From Aquimarina sp. RZ0 (GTDB taxonomy: Bacteria > Bacteroidota > Bacteroidia > Flavobacteriales > Flavobacteriaceae): a DNA stretch of 64,000 bases. Shown piece after piece: positions 26,495-37,327 of the stretch. Made by a program: the position numbers and the translations under genes. The number at the start of each line of letters is the position of its first letter. Position 1 is the first letter of the stretch. The DNA lies in NCBI RefSeq assembly GCF_008370685.1, contig NZ_VTZU01000008.1, positions 62,001 through 126,000 on the forward strand. Reading direction: 5' to 3'. Under the pieces are notes generated by a model, which saw only the letters and a program-made list of their open reading frames with translations, did not search any database and was not told where the DNA came from.

Positions 26495-27190
26495 CTAAAA
26501 ATACTCATCATTCTCAAGAATCAAATCGTCTTGTTCTATAAAAAATTTAATCAAAAAAAACTGGCCAAATATTTGCAAAACATTAGAAATCAAAACAAAT
26601 ATCTCTAAATAAATATATAGTTTATTAAGTGCTATAATTATATTAACAATAAAAAAGCAGGAAGCCGCCACCACCAATGATGAACTTATAATAGTTTTAC
26701 TGTTAAGATAAATATAATAACAGCATCCTATAAACGATATAAAGCATACAATAAGCAGATTGAGATATAATTGATTTTCATTAATACTTGGCAAAATTAT
26801 ATCAGCGACCTCATAAATTATATATATAATAAGCCCCATTGCTATTATCATTTGAACAGTAAAAACCTTCTCTAATTGTATTTTAATAGTCTGAAGACTT
26901 TTCCATAACAAAATCATATTCAAACAATAATACACTATAAGTATACTATTTATCTCCCTAAAATACCCTATAAAATCTTTCATAGTGAGTATCTCTGCTA
27001 TCATAATCAACAACATCGTAAACAACACCAGATACTGTACTTTTTTCGTTTTAACAAGATACAAAATAGATAATGAAACAATGACTAACGGCTTCGTATA
27101 CAACACCCATTGCTGCATAAATATAGAAGTAAGTACAACCATCCCTCCCGTTATGTATAATAAACGATATGCTAGTTTTTCTTTCTCCAA
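26495..27190 (-). CDS. YhhN-like multipass membrane protein, array copy 3 (degenerate motifs)
   Basis: 231 aa, all-helical membrane protein. It keeps the Lys33-Pro34 motif (YTKPLVIVSL) and the overall spacing of copy 1. Gly-Asp is replaced by Ala65-Glu66 (IAEILTM) and the late Ser-Asp by Val182-Asn183 (IVNIIIALNKLY). It is 19 bases downstream of copy 2. The reading frame is intact, so it is probably expressed, but the active-site pattern is lost. Confidence 0.65.
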   Translation of the reverse strand: MEKEKLAYRLLYITGGMVVLTSIFMQQWVLYTKPLVIVSLSILYLVKTKKVQYLVLFTMLLIMIAEILTMKDFIGYFREINSILIVYYCLNMILLWKSLQTIKIQLEKVFTVQMIIAMGLIIYIIYEVADIILPSINENQLYLNLLIVCFISFIGCCYYIYLNSKTIISSSLVVAASCFFIVNIIIALNKLYIYLEIFVLISNVLQIFGQFFLIKFFIEQDDLILENDEYF

Positions 27191-27209
27191 TAGTAGTATC
27201 TATTAAGCA

Positions 27210-27908
27210 TTAAAACCCTTCAAACTCTTCAGACTTAAGTTTTAGATCATATTTGGTAATCATATAATTGACTAAAAAAATAAGAGCAAGGGGCTTACAA
27301 ATTAATCTAAGCACCTTTAATTCATTAGACTGCAAGTAAAACACATCAATTAGAAGCATAAAATCACTAAACGCAAAATCTAACATTGCTAAAAAAAACC
27401 ATAGTGACTTTTCTGATCTGATATTTATATAATGCATACCACCTATTATCAATAACACATATAACAGCAATAAATGAAGAAAACCTATAAAACTTAATTC
27501 TTTCATCGGTTCACGAACAATATTATAGGTAAGAAAAAAAATAATTGTGTATAGCACACTACCTAATACCAATGTAAAAACATCCCGGCTATTATACTCA
27601 AATGATTTATGATTGTAATACAAAAAGTAAAACATCATAGCATATCCAATAACACATATAATCATTTGATATTTTATTATTTCAGAATTATTTATAAGAT
27701 TTAATAACTCCCCTGCAAAAAACACCAAAAGTATAAAGATATGATATGATTTGATTTTTTTACTCTCATACATATAGCACAAAAGTATCATACCCAAAAG
27801 GGCTGGCATACAATATATATAAATACAAGAGAACATAAAAATGAACCCTAATACCTGTAGTACAATCAAAAAAGAAATTAAAATTTTTAGTAGTTTCCCT
27901 TCATTCAT
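27210..27908 (-). CDS. YhhN-like multipass membrane protein, array copy 2
   Basis: 232 aa paralogue that aligns with copy 1 almost without gaps; both have INIRS.KSLWF at residues 161-171 and a Ser181-Asp182 motif. The first motif is Met-Pro instead of Lys-Pro (IYCMPALL), and Gly-Asp has become Gly66-Glu67 (FFAGELLNL). About seven transmembrane helices. It lies 117 bases downstream of copy 1, the largest gap in the array, so it may have its own start of transcription. Confidence 0.7.
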   Translation of the reverse strand: MNEGKLLKILISFLIVLQVLGFIFMFSCIYIYCMPALLGMILLCYMYESKKIKSYHIFILLVFFAGELLNLINNSEIIKYQMIICVIGYAMMFYFLYYNHKSFEYNSRDVFTLVLGSVLYTIIFFLTYNIVREPMKELSFIGFLHLLLLYVLLIIGGMHYINIRSEKSLWFFLAMLDFAFSDFMLLIDVFYLQSNELKVLRLICKPLALIFLVNYMITKYDLKLKSEEFEGF

Positions 27909-28025
27909 TAGATTTAGATCGCTGACAGATCACGCATCTTTGATTTGCAAGCTCTATTAAACTTATGTTTCCCTACTCACAATATACTAATTTTTTAATT
28001 AAACCATTAAAACACTAAAATTGAA

Positions 28026-28711
28026 CTAGATATTCTTAAGTTTTAACGGATGAGCACTGGAGATCTTAAATTTTACTAAAAAATAAACGGCCAACAATTG
28101 ATAAATTGCATTAATAATTTTGAGTTCCAGTGAAGAAACATAGAATTTATCCAACGCAAAGCAAGTATCACTAATTACAAAATTTAATATCGCAATCAGA
28201 AACCAGAGAGATTTGGGAGATCTTATATTTATGTATTGAAAAACTGCTCCTATCAATAAAAAATAAAGAAGTAGTATATAAATAACCCCAAACGACCATA
28301 TCTCCCCCATTCCTTCTTGTATAGCTGCATAAATCTCATAAACTATAACTGTCCATATTACAAAAAAGATTGCCAAGTAGGCAATATCTGCATTAGTGTA
28401 ATCAATTGGCTTATGATTTTTATACAAAAAGTAAAAAAGTATAAAATAACAAAGTGCATAACTAAGTAAAACAAATATGAAGCTATTATTAATCCTGGTT
28501 AGGAGGAATATATCGCCCAAAAAACAGAGTGCTAATACAGTTAAAAAAAGAACATCAGCTTTCTTAGCATTAAACCAGTATAACAAGAAAAACAATGGAA
28601 CTGTCATTGGTTTTACATACAACTCCATAGTCTGGTTTTGCAAAATTGTACTAAGAACACATACGCCGCCCGTAATCAATAACAACACCTTAATTAACAC
28701 CCTGATTTTCA

Positions 28712-28712
<1 letters not shown>
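28026..28712 (-). CDS. YhhN/lysoplasmalogenase-like membrane protein, array copy 1 (canonical)
   Basis: 228 aa with about seven or eight transmembrane helices. It carries all three motifs of the YhhN (TMEM86, lysoplasmalogenase) family: Lys34-Pro35 (YVKPMTVPL), Gly66-Asp67 (FLGDIFLL), and Ser181-Asp182 (VISDTCFALDKF). Family members hydrolyse the vinyl-ether bond of lysoplasmalogens in animals; the bacterial substrate here is not known. The start overlaps the ligA stop as TAATG, so it is translationally coupled to ligA. Confidence 0.75.
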
Positions 28713-31027
<2,315 letters not shown>

Positions 31028-31618
31028 TTATACATTATCAGATTCTAACCATTTTGGCACTGACATTGGTTCAAATTTTCTCATTTTTTTCAACAAATCA
31101 TCAGTAGTATCAGCTACAAGCAATAACTCATAATTTTCTGTTTTAAGAAAACCATTTCTCACCATATTCTCAAGCAGTTGTAGTAAATGATTATAAAACC
31201 CATTAACATTTAATAATCCTATGGGTTTTTGATGCAAACCCAATTGTGCCCAGGTAATGATTTCAAACAACTCTTCCAAGGTTCCAAACCCTCCGGGGAG
31301 TATAATAAACCCATCACTTATATTCTGCATTTTCATTTTACGTTCATGCATATTGGTTGTCGTGATCAATTCTGTTAATCCTAAATGAACAACCTCTTTT
31401 ACCTTAAGAAATTCTGGTATCACTCCAATTACCTTTCCTTTATGCATAAGAGCTCCTTCTGCCACTTTCCCCATAACACCAATCTTAGCAGCACCATATA
31501 CTAAAGTTATATTTTGCTGTGCTAGTTTTTCTCCCAAGACTAATGCTTCATCAACAAATTTAGCATCATTCCCTTCACTACTTCCGCAAAAGACACAGAT
31601 CGAAACTATATCACTCAT
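31028..31618 (-). CDS. LOG family protein (TIGR00730-type Rossmann fold)
   Basis: 196 aa. It has the signature PGGFGTLEE (residues 108-116) of lysine-decarboxylase-like/LOG proteins, and N-terminal VFCGSSEG plus VYGAAKIGVMG nucleotide-binding segments. Characterised members are cytokinin-activating nucleoside-5'-monophosphate phosphoribohydrolases; others act on nucleotides generally. The catalytic Arg/Glu pair appears intact (MHERKMKM, TLEE). Monocistronic; 62 bases downstream of prmC on the same strand. Confidence 0.9.
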   Translation of the reverse strand: MSDIVSICVFCGSSEGNDAKFVDEALVLGEKLAQQNITLVYGAAKIGVMGKVAEGALMHKGKVIGVIPEFLKVKEVVHLGLTELITTTNMHERKMKMQNISDGFIILPGGFGTLEELFEIITWAQLGLHQKPIGLLNVNGFYNHLLQLLENMVRNGFLKTENYELLLVADTTDDLLKKMRKFEPMSVPKWLESDNV

Positions 31619-31680
31619 TTATTTTATTATTTTTTTATCGTATTGATATTATATTAATTGCACTATCTGCTTCTTTATTT

Positions 31681-32538
31681 TTAAGATAGCTTCGCTCTGA
31701 TCATTCTATCATTAGCACACAAATCCTTTCGTAACGTCACAGATGGAAACCCTTGATTTTCTATCATCTGCCTGGTTTCAAATCCCAAATACTGATTGAT
31801 TTCAAAATATAAAGCACCATCATCCTGTAAGTCTAGTTTTGCTAATTCGGTAATCTTTTTATAAAATATCAAAGCATCATCATCAGGAACAAAAAGCGCA
31901 TTATGAGGTTCATTATTCAGGACATTGGGTTTTATGTCTTTCTTTTCTAACTCACGAACATAAGGAGGATTAGAAACTACAATATCAAAACTATGCGGTA
32001 ATTTATCCAATCTCAGTACATTTGATACTATAAAATGTACTTCTACATTATTAGCAATAGCATTTCCTCTTGCAGTATCAATAGCCTTTTCAGAAATATC
32101 CATAGCATAGACCTTTGCGTTCTTTAAATTCTTTGCTAAAGAAATAGCTATACAACCACTGCCCGTACCAATATCCAAAATCTTAAGAGTTTTTTCTTTT
32201 TCTAAAGCCTTAAAATCCTGAATAATCCAATCTACCAATTCTTCTGTTTCTGGTCTTGGTATTAGTACGCTTTGATTCACAGCAAAAGACAATCCATAAA
32301 ACTCAGTATCTCCAGTAATATATTGAATTGGATGTTGGTTTTCTAAGCATTTTTTGGCATTCATAAAATCCAACAGTTGCTGATCCGACACTATCTGATC
32401 TAATGCCAAAACGACATCTACCCTTCTTAATCCTAAAAAATTTTCAGATAATATATAAAAGAAAGCAACTATTTCTTCTGAATCATATAATCCTGAAAGT
32501 GTTTCTAAAAAATCTTTTCTAAGCTCTTTTATCTTCAA
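31681..32538 (-). CDS. prmC: release factor glutamine methyltransferase
   Basis: Methylates the GGQ glutamine of class 1 peptide chain release factors. 285 aa. SAM-binding LDIGTGSGCIAISLA (from residue 121), the catalytic NPPY (residues 190-193, SNPPYV) and the upstream IPRPETEELV signature are present. N-terminal helical domain intact. Starts 1 base after the GNAT stop, so the two are co-transcribed. Confidence 0.95.
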   Translation of the reverse strand: MKIKELRKDFLETLSGLYDSEEIVAFFYILSENFLGLRRVDVVLALDQIVSDQQLLDFMNAKKCLENQHPIQYITGDTEFYGLSFAVNQSVLIPRPETEELVDWIIQDFKALEKEKTLKILDIGTGSGCIAISLAKNLKNAKVYAMDISEKAIDTARGNAIANNVEVHFIVSNVLRLDKLPHSFDIVVSNPPYVRELEKKDIKPNVLNNEPHNALFVPDDDALIFYKKITELAKLDLQDDGALYFEINQYLGFETRQMIENQGFPSVTLRKDLCANDRMIRAKLS

Positions 32539-32539
32539 T

Positions 32540-33025
32540 CTACAATTCTTTTATCATCCACGCCTGACAACTATAATGACCTGTATCTCCCATAGGACCA
32601 TCAAGTGGAACAAAACCAGTTTTTTTGTATAGTTTTCTGGCTGCCATCATATATGGCATTGTTTCTAAATAGCACTTCACAAAACCTTGAGATTTTGCAT
32701 AATCAAGACAAGTATTCATCATCTGAGTACCAATTCCCCTACCTCTTGCCTCTGGAAGAAAATACATTTTCTGAAGCTCACAAATATCATACGACTCATT
32801 TTCTAATTGAGCAATTCCTGCTCCTCCAATTATTCTGCCATGATCCTCTACCACATAGTATTTTTTTCGAGGATGATTATATGTTTGATACATGAGATCC
32901 AAAGCCTCATCTTCATAAGCAGTACCTACTTTAGGAACCCCCATTTCTATCAAAACATCTCGTAAAATACTTGCTAATTCCTTATTATCCTCTGGAGCAA
33001 CAGAACGAATTTTTATTGTACTCAT
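32540..33025 (-). CDS. GNAT family N-acetyltransferase
   Basis: 161 aa single GNAT domain. The acetyl-CoA pyrophosphate-binding loop is PEARGRGIGTQMM (motif A), preceded by the beta strand ELQKMYFL. The C-terminal motif B region reads GFVKCYLETMPYMMAARKLYKKTGF. The substrate is unknown. Co-transcribed with prmC one base downstream, but not overlapping it; RimI-like acetylation of a ribosomal protein is not supported beyond this linkage. Confidence 0.88.
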   Translation of the reverse strand: MSTIKIRSVAPEDNKELASILRDVLIEMGVPKVGTAYEDEALDLMYQTYNHPRKKYYVVEDHGRIIGGAGIAQLENESYDICELQKMYFLPEARGRGIGTQMMNTCLDYAKSQGFVKCYLETMPYMMAARKLYKKTGFVPLDGPMGDTGHYSCQAWMIKEL

Positions 33026-33041
33026 TGTGATTTATAAATAC

Positions 33042-33049
33042 TACTTTTG
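33042..33049 (+). promoter_or_regulatory. -7 promoter element for the LEA-like lipoprotein/ribD run
   Basis: TACTTTTG exact TAnnTTTG match, 83 bases before ATG 33133; a TTG at 33016-33018 lies 23 bases upstream, at the long end of accepted spacing. Confidence 0.45.
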
Positions 33050-33132
33050 TTTCCTTAAAGTTTTTACGTAAACTGATCATTTATACTAAAAAATAATCAG
33101 ATGAAATATACATCAAATCTACACAGTAATCA

Positions 33133-33594
33133 ATGATACGACTTCTATTATTATCAACAATATTAATCAGTTTGACTAGCTGTTCGATTTCTAAAAAACC
33201 CAAATTTAAGCAAATCAGAAATATTGAGGTTAAGAATGTAAGTATGCGTAATATAACTTTAACAGCAGATGCTATCTTTGACAATCCAAATAATCTTACA
33301 GGAAAACTTTCTATCGATGGTATACATATTTTTGTTGATAACATTGATGTTGGTATAATTTCTTCTTATGAGTTTGATGTCCCGTCAAAAGAAGAATTCA
33401 CCATACAGCTGGAAGGCACATTTTCTCTTTCTAAAATATATAATAATCATAAAAAAAATATTTTGGGTAGTATCCTAAAGGTAGCACAAACAGATTCTTT
33501 GTTAATACAATACAAAGGGAATATCAAATATCACTTAGGAATATTTTCACACCAATACAATATCGATAAAGAACAAAAAGTAAGTATAAAATAA
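33133..33594 (+). CDS. LEA type 2-like lipoprotein
   Basis: 153 aa. The signal peptide ends at lipobox LTSC (residues 14-17). The mature domain has the pattern of LEA14-like beta sandwiches (VSMRNITLTADAIFDNPNNLTGKLSIDGIHIFVDNIDVG), a fold shared with bacterial WHy-domain lipoproteins. It probably sits in the envelope facing the periplasm. Four bases separate it from ribD, so it is likely in that transcript. Function not known. Confidence 0.72.
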   Translation: MIRLLLLSTILISLTSCSISKKPKFKQIRNIEVKNVSMRNITLTADAIFDNPNNLTGKLSIDGIHIFVDNIDVGIISSYEFDVPSKEEFTIQLEGTFSLSKIYNNHKKNILGSILKVAQTDSLLIQYKGNIKYHLGIFSHQYNIDKEQKVSIK

Positions 33595-33598
33595 CGAT

Positions 33599-34642
33599 TT
33601 GACTACACACGAAAAATATATAAAAAGATGCATCCAGCTTGCCCAAAATGGAATGGGAACCACCTATCCTAATCCTCTTGTAGGTAGCGTAATTGTTCAT
33701 AATGATAAAATTATTGGAGAAGGCTGGCATTATCAATCAGGACACCCTCACGCAGAAGTAAATGCAATCAATTCTGTGGATGACACTTCTCTATTAAGCG
33801 ACGCCACTATTTATGTAAGTCTGGAGCCTTGTAGTCATTATGGCAAAACACCTCCATGCAGTGACCTTATCATAGAAAAAGGTATAAAACGTGTTATTAT
33901 TGGTACGATTGACACTTTTGCCAAAGTATCCGGTTCCGGAATCAAAAAATTAATAAATGCCGGATGTGATGTAACCATTGGAGTCTTAGAATTAGAATGC
34001 CAGAAATTAAACAAACGTTTTTTTACTTTTCATAACAAAAAACGCCCCTTTATCGTTCTGAAATGGGCAGAGACTACAGATGGTTTTATTGCTCCGGAAA
34101 GTAAAAACCAAAGAAAACCCGTTTGGATTACCAATTCATACTCCAGGCAGCTAGTGCATAAATGGCGCGCAGAAGAACAGGCTATTCTAGTTGGTAATAA
34201 AACTGTTATAGAAGATGACCCAAAACTTACTATCAGGGACTGGTCTGGAACAAATCCGATAAGAGTCGTATTGGATCTCTCTCATAAAACTCCAAAAAAT
34301 TCTAAGGTTTTGGATCAAACAGTAAAAACTATTATTATAAGTACTCAGCCTCTTATAGAAAAGAAGAAAGAAAACATTATATATGAAGTCATATCTTCAA
34401 AAAAAAATGTAATAACGGAGCTCTGCAATATTCTGCACAAACACCAAATTCAATCTATTATTATCGAAGGAGGTCGTTATACTATTCAATCTTTTATTGA
34501 TGAGAACATCTGGGATGAAGCCCGGATTTTTATCGGAAATAATACTTTTGGGAATGGTGTAAAAGCACCAACACTTAACGCTACATTAATTTCTGAAAAA
34601 AAAATCGCAACAGATACTCTAAAAACCTACCGAAATGATTAA
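33599..34642 (+). CDS. ribD: bifunctional riboflavin deaminase/reductase RibD
   Basis: Deaminates the GTP-derived pyrimidine and reduces its ribose in riboflavin synthesis. 347 aa. The deaminase zinc site is His51-Ala-Glu53 (HPHAEVNA) with Cys78 and Cys87 (EPCSHYGKTPPC). The reductase domain starts about residue 150 (FIVLKWAETTDGFIA) and includes IIIEGG near the C-terminus. The start is TTG at 33599, four bases after the preceding stop. The 3' end overlaps the HAD gene by 8 bases. Confidence 0.95.
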   Translation: MTTHEKYIKRCIQLAQNGMGTTYPNPLVGSVIVHNDKIIGEGWHYQSGHPHAEVNAINSVDDTSLLSDATIYVSLEPCSHYGKTPPCSDLIIEKGIKRVIIGTIDTFAKVSGSGIKKLINAGCDVTIGVLELECQKLNKRFFTFHNKKRPFIVLKWAETTDGFIAPESKNQRKPVWITNSYSRQLVHKWRAEEQAILVGNKTVIEDDPKLTIRDWSGTNPIRVVLDLSHKTPKNSKVLDQTVKTIIISTQPLIEKKKENIIYEVISSKKNVITELCNILHKHQIQSIIIEGGRYTIQSFIDENIWDEARIFIGNNTFGNGVKAPTLNATLISEKKIATDTLKTYRND

Positions 34643-35243
34643 AACAATTATTTTTGACTTTGGTGATGTATTTATCAATTTAGATAAAACAGCTATTGAA
34701 AAATCGTTTTCCAGATTAGGAAACAGCACGCTGATTAATGAATCTAAGACGCTTATTGATCAATATGAAACCGGACACATCAGCACTGTTGATTTCATTG
34801 GCAATTTTCAGGACAAAATAAAAAACAGTACTCAAAAACAAATTATCACTGCCTGGAATTCTATTTTACTGGACTTTCCTAAATATCGATTTGATTTTAT
34901 CGAGAAATTAGCTTCAGAAAATAAATACCAGCTTATACTATTAAGCAATACCAATGATTTGCATATCAACTGGATTATAGAGAACATAGATTTCTATCCC
35001 GCATTTAAGAATTCATTTGATGCATTTTATTTGTCTCACAAAATTCACCTGAGAAAACCTACTACGAATATCTTTCAATTTGTGCTAAAAAAACACCAAC
35101 TCATCCCATCCGAAGTTCTTTTTATAGATGATACATTCGAAAATACTGAAGCTGCTTCTGCATTAGGTATACAAATTTGGAACAATGACCCAAAAACTGA
35201 AGATGTAATAGATTTATTCACTTTAAAAGCATCTCTATTTTGA
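34635..35243 (+). CDS. HAD-superfamily hydrolase
   Basis: 202 aa phosphatase-like protein. Motif I IFDFGDVFIN supplies the nucleophile Asp8 and general acid-position residue; motif II is LLSNTND and motif IV LFIDDTFENTEAASALGI. A helical cap between motifs I and II makes it a class I HAD. Because it overlaps ribD by 8 bases, it is a candidate for the riboflavin-pathway phosphatase that dephosphorylates the RibD product, which is an inference from position only. Confidence 0.85.
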   Translation: MIKTIIFDFGDVFINLDKTAIEKSFSRLGNSTLINESKTLIDQYETGHISTVDFIGNFQDKIKNSTQKQIITAWNSILLDFPKYRFDFIEKLASENKYQLILLSNTNDLHINWIIENIDFYPAFKNSFDAFYLSHKIHLRKPTTNIFQFVLKKHQLIPSEVLFIDDTFENTEAASALGIQIWNNDPKTEDVIDLFTLKASLF

Positions 35244-36109
35244 TCTACTTAACACTAAGTGTCCTGGCATCAAGCTTGATTTTTATAATTTTCAAACTAT
35301 TCTCTAAATACAATGTTGATACATTACAGGCAATAATCGTAAATTACATTGTTGCCTGTACTTCTGGAATTATTGCATACAACGGTTCTCTTAACACTTC
35401 GGTTATTATCAAATACGATTGGTTTTACGGAGCAATGGTTTTGGGATTAATTTTCATTTTAGTATTTAATTTTATGGCAATCACAACTCAGAAAAATGGG
35501 CTTTCTGTTGCTGCTGTTTCCAGTAAAATGAGTATAGCAATTCCTGTTATATTTGGCATTATAGTATACCACGAACGTACGGGATTTCTAAAAACCACAG
35601 GCATTCTTATAGCTCTTATTGCTGTATATATGACCTCTATGAAAACTACAGAAGGAGTTTCTATCAAAAAAGAAAACCTTGTCTATCCGATTTTAGTTTT
35701 TGTAGGTAGCGGGATTATTGACACCAGCCTTAAATTCATAGAAACTAATTATGTTGCCCAGACAGATGTTTCTATATTTTCTGCGACTATTTTTGGTTTT
35801 GCCGCAATTATTGGTATCCTAATCCTAATCTACAAAGGGATTATAGGGAATTTAAAGATATCTCTAAAAAATATAATCGCAGGAATTGCTTTAGGTATCC
35901 CAAACTATTTTTCTATCTATTTCTTAATCCATGCATTACGACACGAGCATATGGATAGTTCTACTGTTTTTACCATTAATAATGTAGCTATCTTATTAGT
36001 TTCTACCATGGCCGGTATCCTACTTTTTAAAGAAAAATTAATTCTAAAGAATTGGATTGGTATTGTACTTGCTATACTAAGTATTTTACTAGTTGCGTTC
36101 TCTATATAA
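35240..36109 (+). CDS. EamA/DMT family transporter
   Basis: 289 aa inner-membrane protein with about ten hydrophobic helices arranged as two EamA-like halves; each half has a duplicated signature such as AVSSKMSIAIPVIFGIIVYHERTG and FTINNVAILLVSTMAGILLFKEKL. The start is TTG 35240, overlapping the HAD stop by 4 bases. Drug/metabolite superfamily; substrate unknown. The gene position after ribD-HAD makes flavin or another metabolite possible, but not testable here. Confidence 0.88.
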   Translation: MIYLTLSVLASSLIFIIFKLFSKYNVDTLQAIIVNYIVACTSGIIAYNGSLNTSVIIKYDWFYGAMVLGLIFILVFNFMAITTQKNGLSVAAVSSKMSIAIPVIFGIIVYHERTGFLKTTGILIALIAVYMTSMKTTEGVSIKKENLVYPILVFVGSGIIDTSLKFIETNYVAQTDVSIFSATIFGFAAIIGILILIYKGIIGNLKISLKNIIAGIALGIPNYFSIYFLIHALRHEHMDSSTVFTINNVAILLVSTMAGILLFKEKLILKNWIGIVLAILSILLVAFSI

Positions 36110-36122
36110 TTAACACTAAAAA

Positions 36123-36737
36123 TTGGACGCAAAAGACACTTATAAAACCATAGACCTTCCTAGTAAAGAAACACTTTTTAAAGACAAGAACAGCAAGTTT
36201 TTTGGTTACACCTTTCCCATAAGCACAGAAGAAGAGGCAAAACAGATAGTTGGCACACTCAAAAAAGAACATCATTCAGCCAGACATTGGTGTTACGCCT
36301 GGCAAATAGGAACAGAGAAAATCAGGCATCGCAGTAATGATGACGGAGAACCATCTAATTCTGCGGGACAGCCTATTTACGGGCAAATACAATCTTTTGG
36401 TGTGACCAACATACTAATCATTGTTGTGCGGTATTTTGGAGGTGTAAAATTAGGAGTAGGAGGATTAATACACGCCTATCGCACTGCTGCTCAATTAGCA
36501 CTGGAAGCCTCGGTAATAATCGAAAAAACGATTGATATCAAATTTGTCATTACTTTTCAGTATAAAAACATGAATAAAGTGATGCGAATTATTAAAGAAC
36601 ATCAACTCACAATCACGGATCAAAAACTAACACTCGATTGTAAAATTTTTATTTCTGTAAGAAAAAAGAAATCAGATGAAATAAATACTCTTTTCTCTTC
36701 GTTGTATGAAATAGACATAAAAAGATTATGTGATTAA
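36123..36737 (+). CDS. YigZ/IMPACT family protein
   Basis: 204 aa. The N-terminal UPF0029 domain has the signature SARHWCYAWQIG ... NDDGEPSNSAGQPIYGQI ... VVRYFGGVKLGVGGLIHAYR. A smaller C-terminal domain (about residues 140-204) follows. The eukaryotic homologue binds GCN1; the bacterial role is unresolved. The start is TTG 36123. The 3' end overlaps the convergent thioesterase gene by 12 bases. Confidence 0.92.
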   Translation: MDAKDTYKTIDLPSKETLFKDKNSKFFGYTFPISTEEEAKQIVGTLKKEHHSARHWCYAWQIGTEKIRHRSNDDGEPSNSAGQPIYGQIQSFGVTNILIIVVRYFGGVKLGVGGLIHAYRTAAQLALEASVIIEKTIDIKFVITFQYKNMNKVMRIIKEHQLTITDQKLTLDCKIFISVRKKKSDEINTLFSSLYEIDIKRLCD

Positions 36738-37139
36738 CCTTTTTTCTATTTTTTTGATCAAGTCAGAAGGGCACGAAATTGGTTTTTTGGTCTTAGAATT
36801 AACAAAGACCAAAGTAATGGAAGCAATTGTTAATAATTCTTCCTTCTGATTATAAATTTCATGCTCAAAATAGATTCTTGCTGTAGGTATTTTCCTTAGT
36901 ATAGTTTTAATGGTAAGTTCATCATCAAAGAAAGCTGATTTCTTAAATTTGAAATCTAATTTGAAAACAGGTAGCATAATCCCATTTTTTTCCATAGTTT
37001 TATAAGAAACATCTAATTTGGACAACCAATCAATTCTAGCTAACTCTAAGTACTGAGCATAGTTACCATGATGGACAACACCCATTTGATCTGTTTCAGA
37101 ATATCTAACTTTTAATGTAGTTTTTGTGATAATTGACAT
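36726..37139 (-). CDS. YbgC-like acyl-CoA thioesterase (hot-dog fold)
   Basis: 137 aa from ATG 37139. The 50 residues that could be read upstream are a hydrophobic AT-rich extension with no family match and were excluded. The 4HBT motif is YSETDQMGVVHHGNYAQYLELARIDWL, with the catalytic-type Asp in TDQMG. Members hydrolyse short acyl-CoA or 4-hydroxybenzoyl-CoA thioesters. Divergent from dnaA with a 188-base gap; convergent overlap with yigZ of 12 bases and no terminator between. Confidence 0.9.
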   Translation of the reverse strand: MSIITKTTLKVRYSETDQMGVVHHGNYAQYLELARIDWLSKLDVSYKTMEKNGIMLPVFKLDFKFKKSAFFDDELTIKTILRKIPTARIYFEHEIYNQKEELLTIASITLVFVNSKTKKPISCPSDLIKKIEKRLIT

Positions 37140-37171
37140 ATTTTTAATTAAATTAAAATGAATTTCATAAA

Positions 37172-37221
37172 TCAAGACCCAATAAAGTATGCAAAAAAAA
37201 TAATTAAAATTCAAGACCCAA
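37172..37221 (+). repeat. 11-bp direct repeat upstream of dnaA
   Basis: TCAAGACCCAA occurs at 37172-37182 and 37211-37221 in the dnaA/thioesterase intergenic gap. Possible regulatory site for dnaA; no consensus DnaA box cluster was found here. Confidence 0.5.
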
Positions 37222-37327
37222 ATCGTTTTTTTTTTACATTTTTTGTTCACATATTTGTCAAGCAAAAAAAGAAGGAGGTTTTTCAACAATTTCCTGTTAA
37301 TAACCCAAAAATAATCTAACCATTCTA

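Noticed and set aside
37140..37289. 50-residue N-terminal extension of the thioesterase
   Set aside because: AT-rich non-family sequence in the dnaA intergenic gap; ATG 37139 precedes the hot-dog fold directly.
37140..37327. Replication origin upstream of dnaA
   Set aside because: Only weak DnaA-box-like 9-mers (TTGTTCACA, TTTTCAACA) with two mismatches each; no cluster and no strong skew evidence readable. dnaA alone does not mark oriC in Flavobacteriia.
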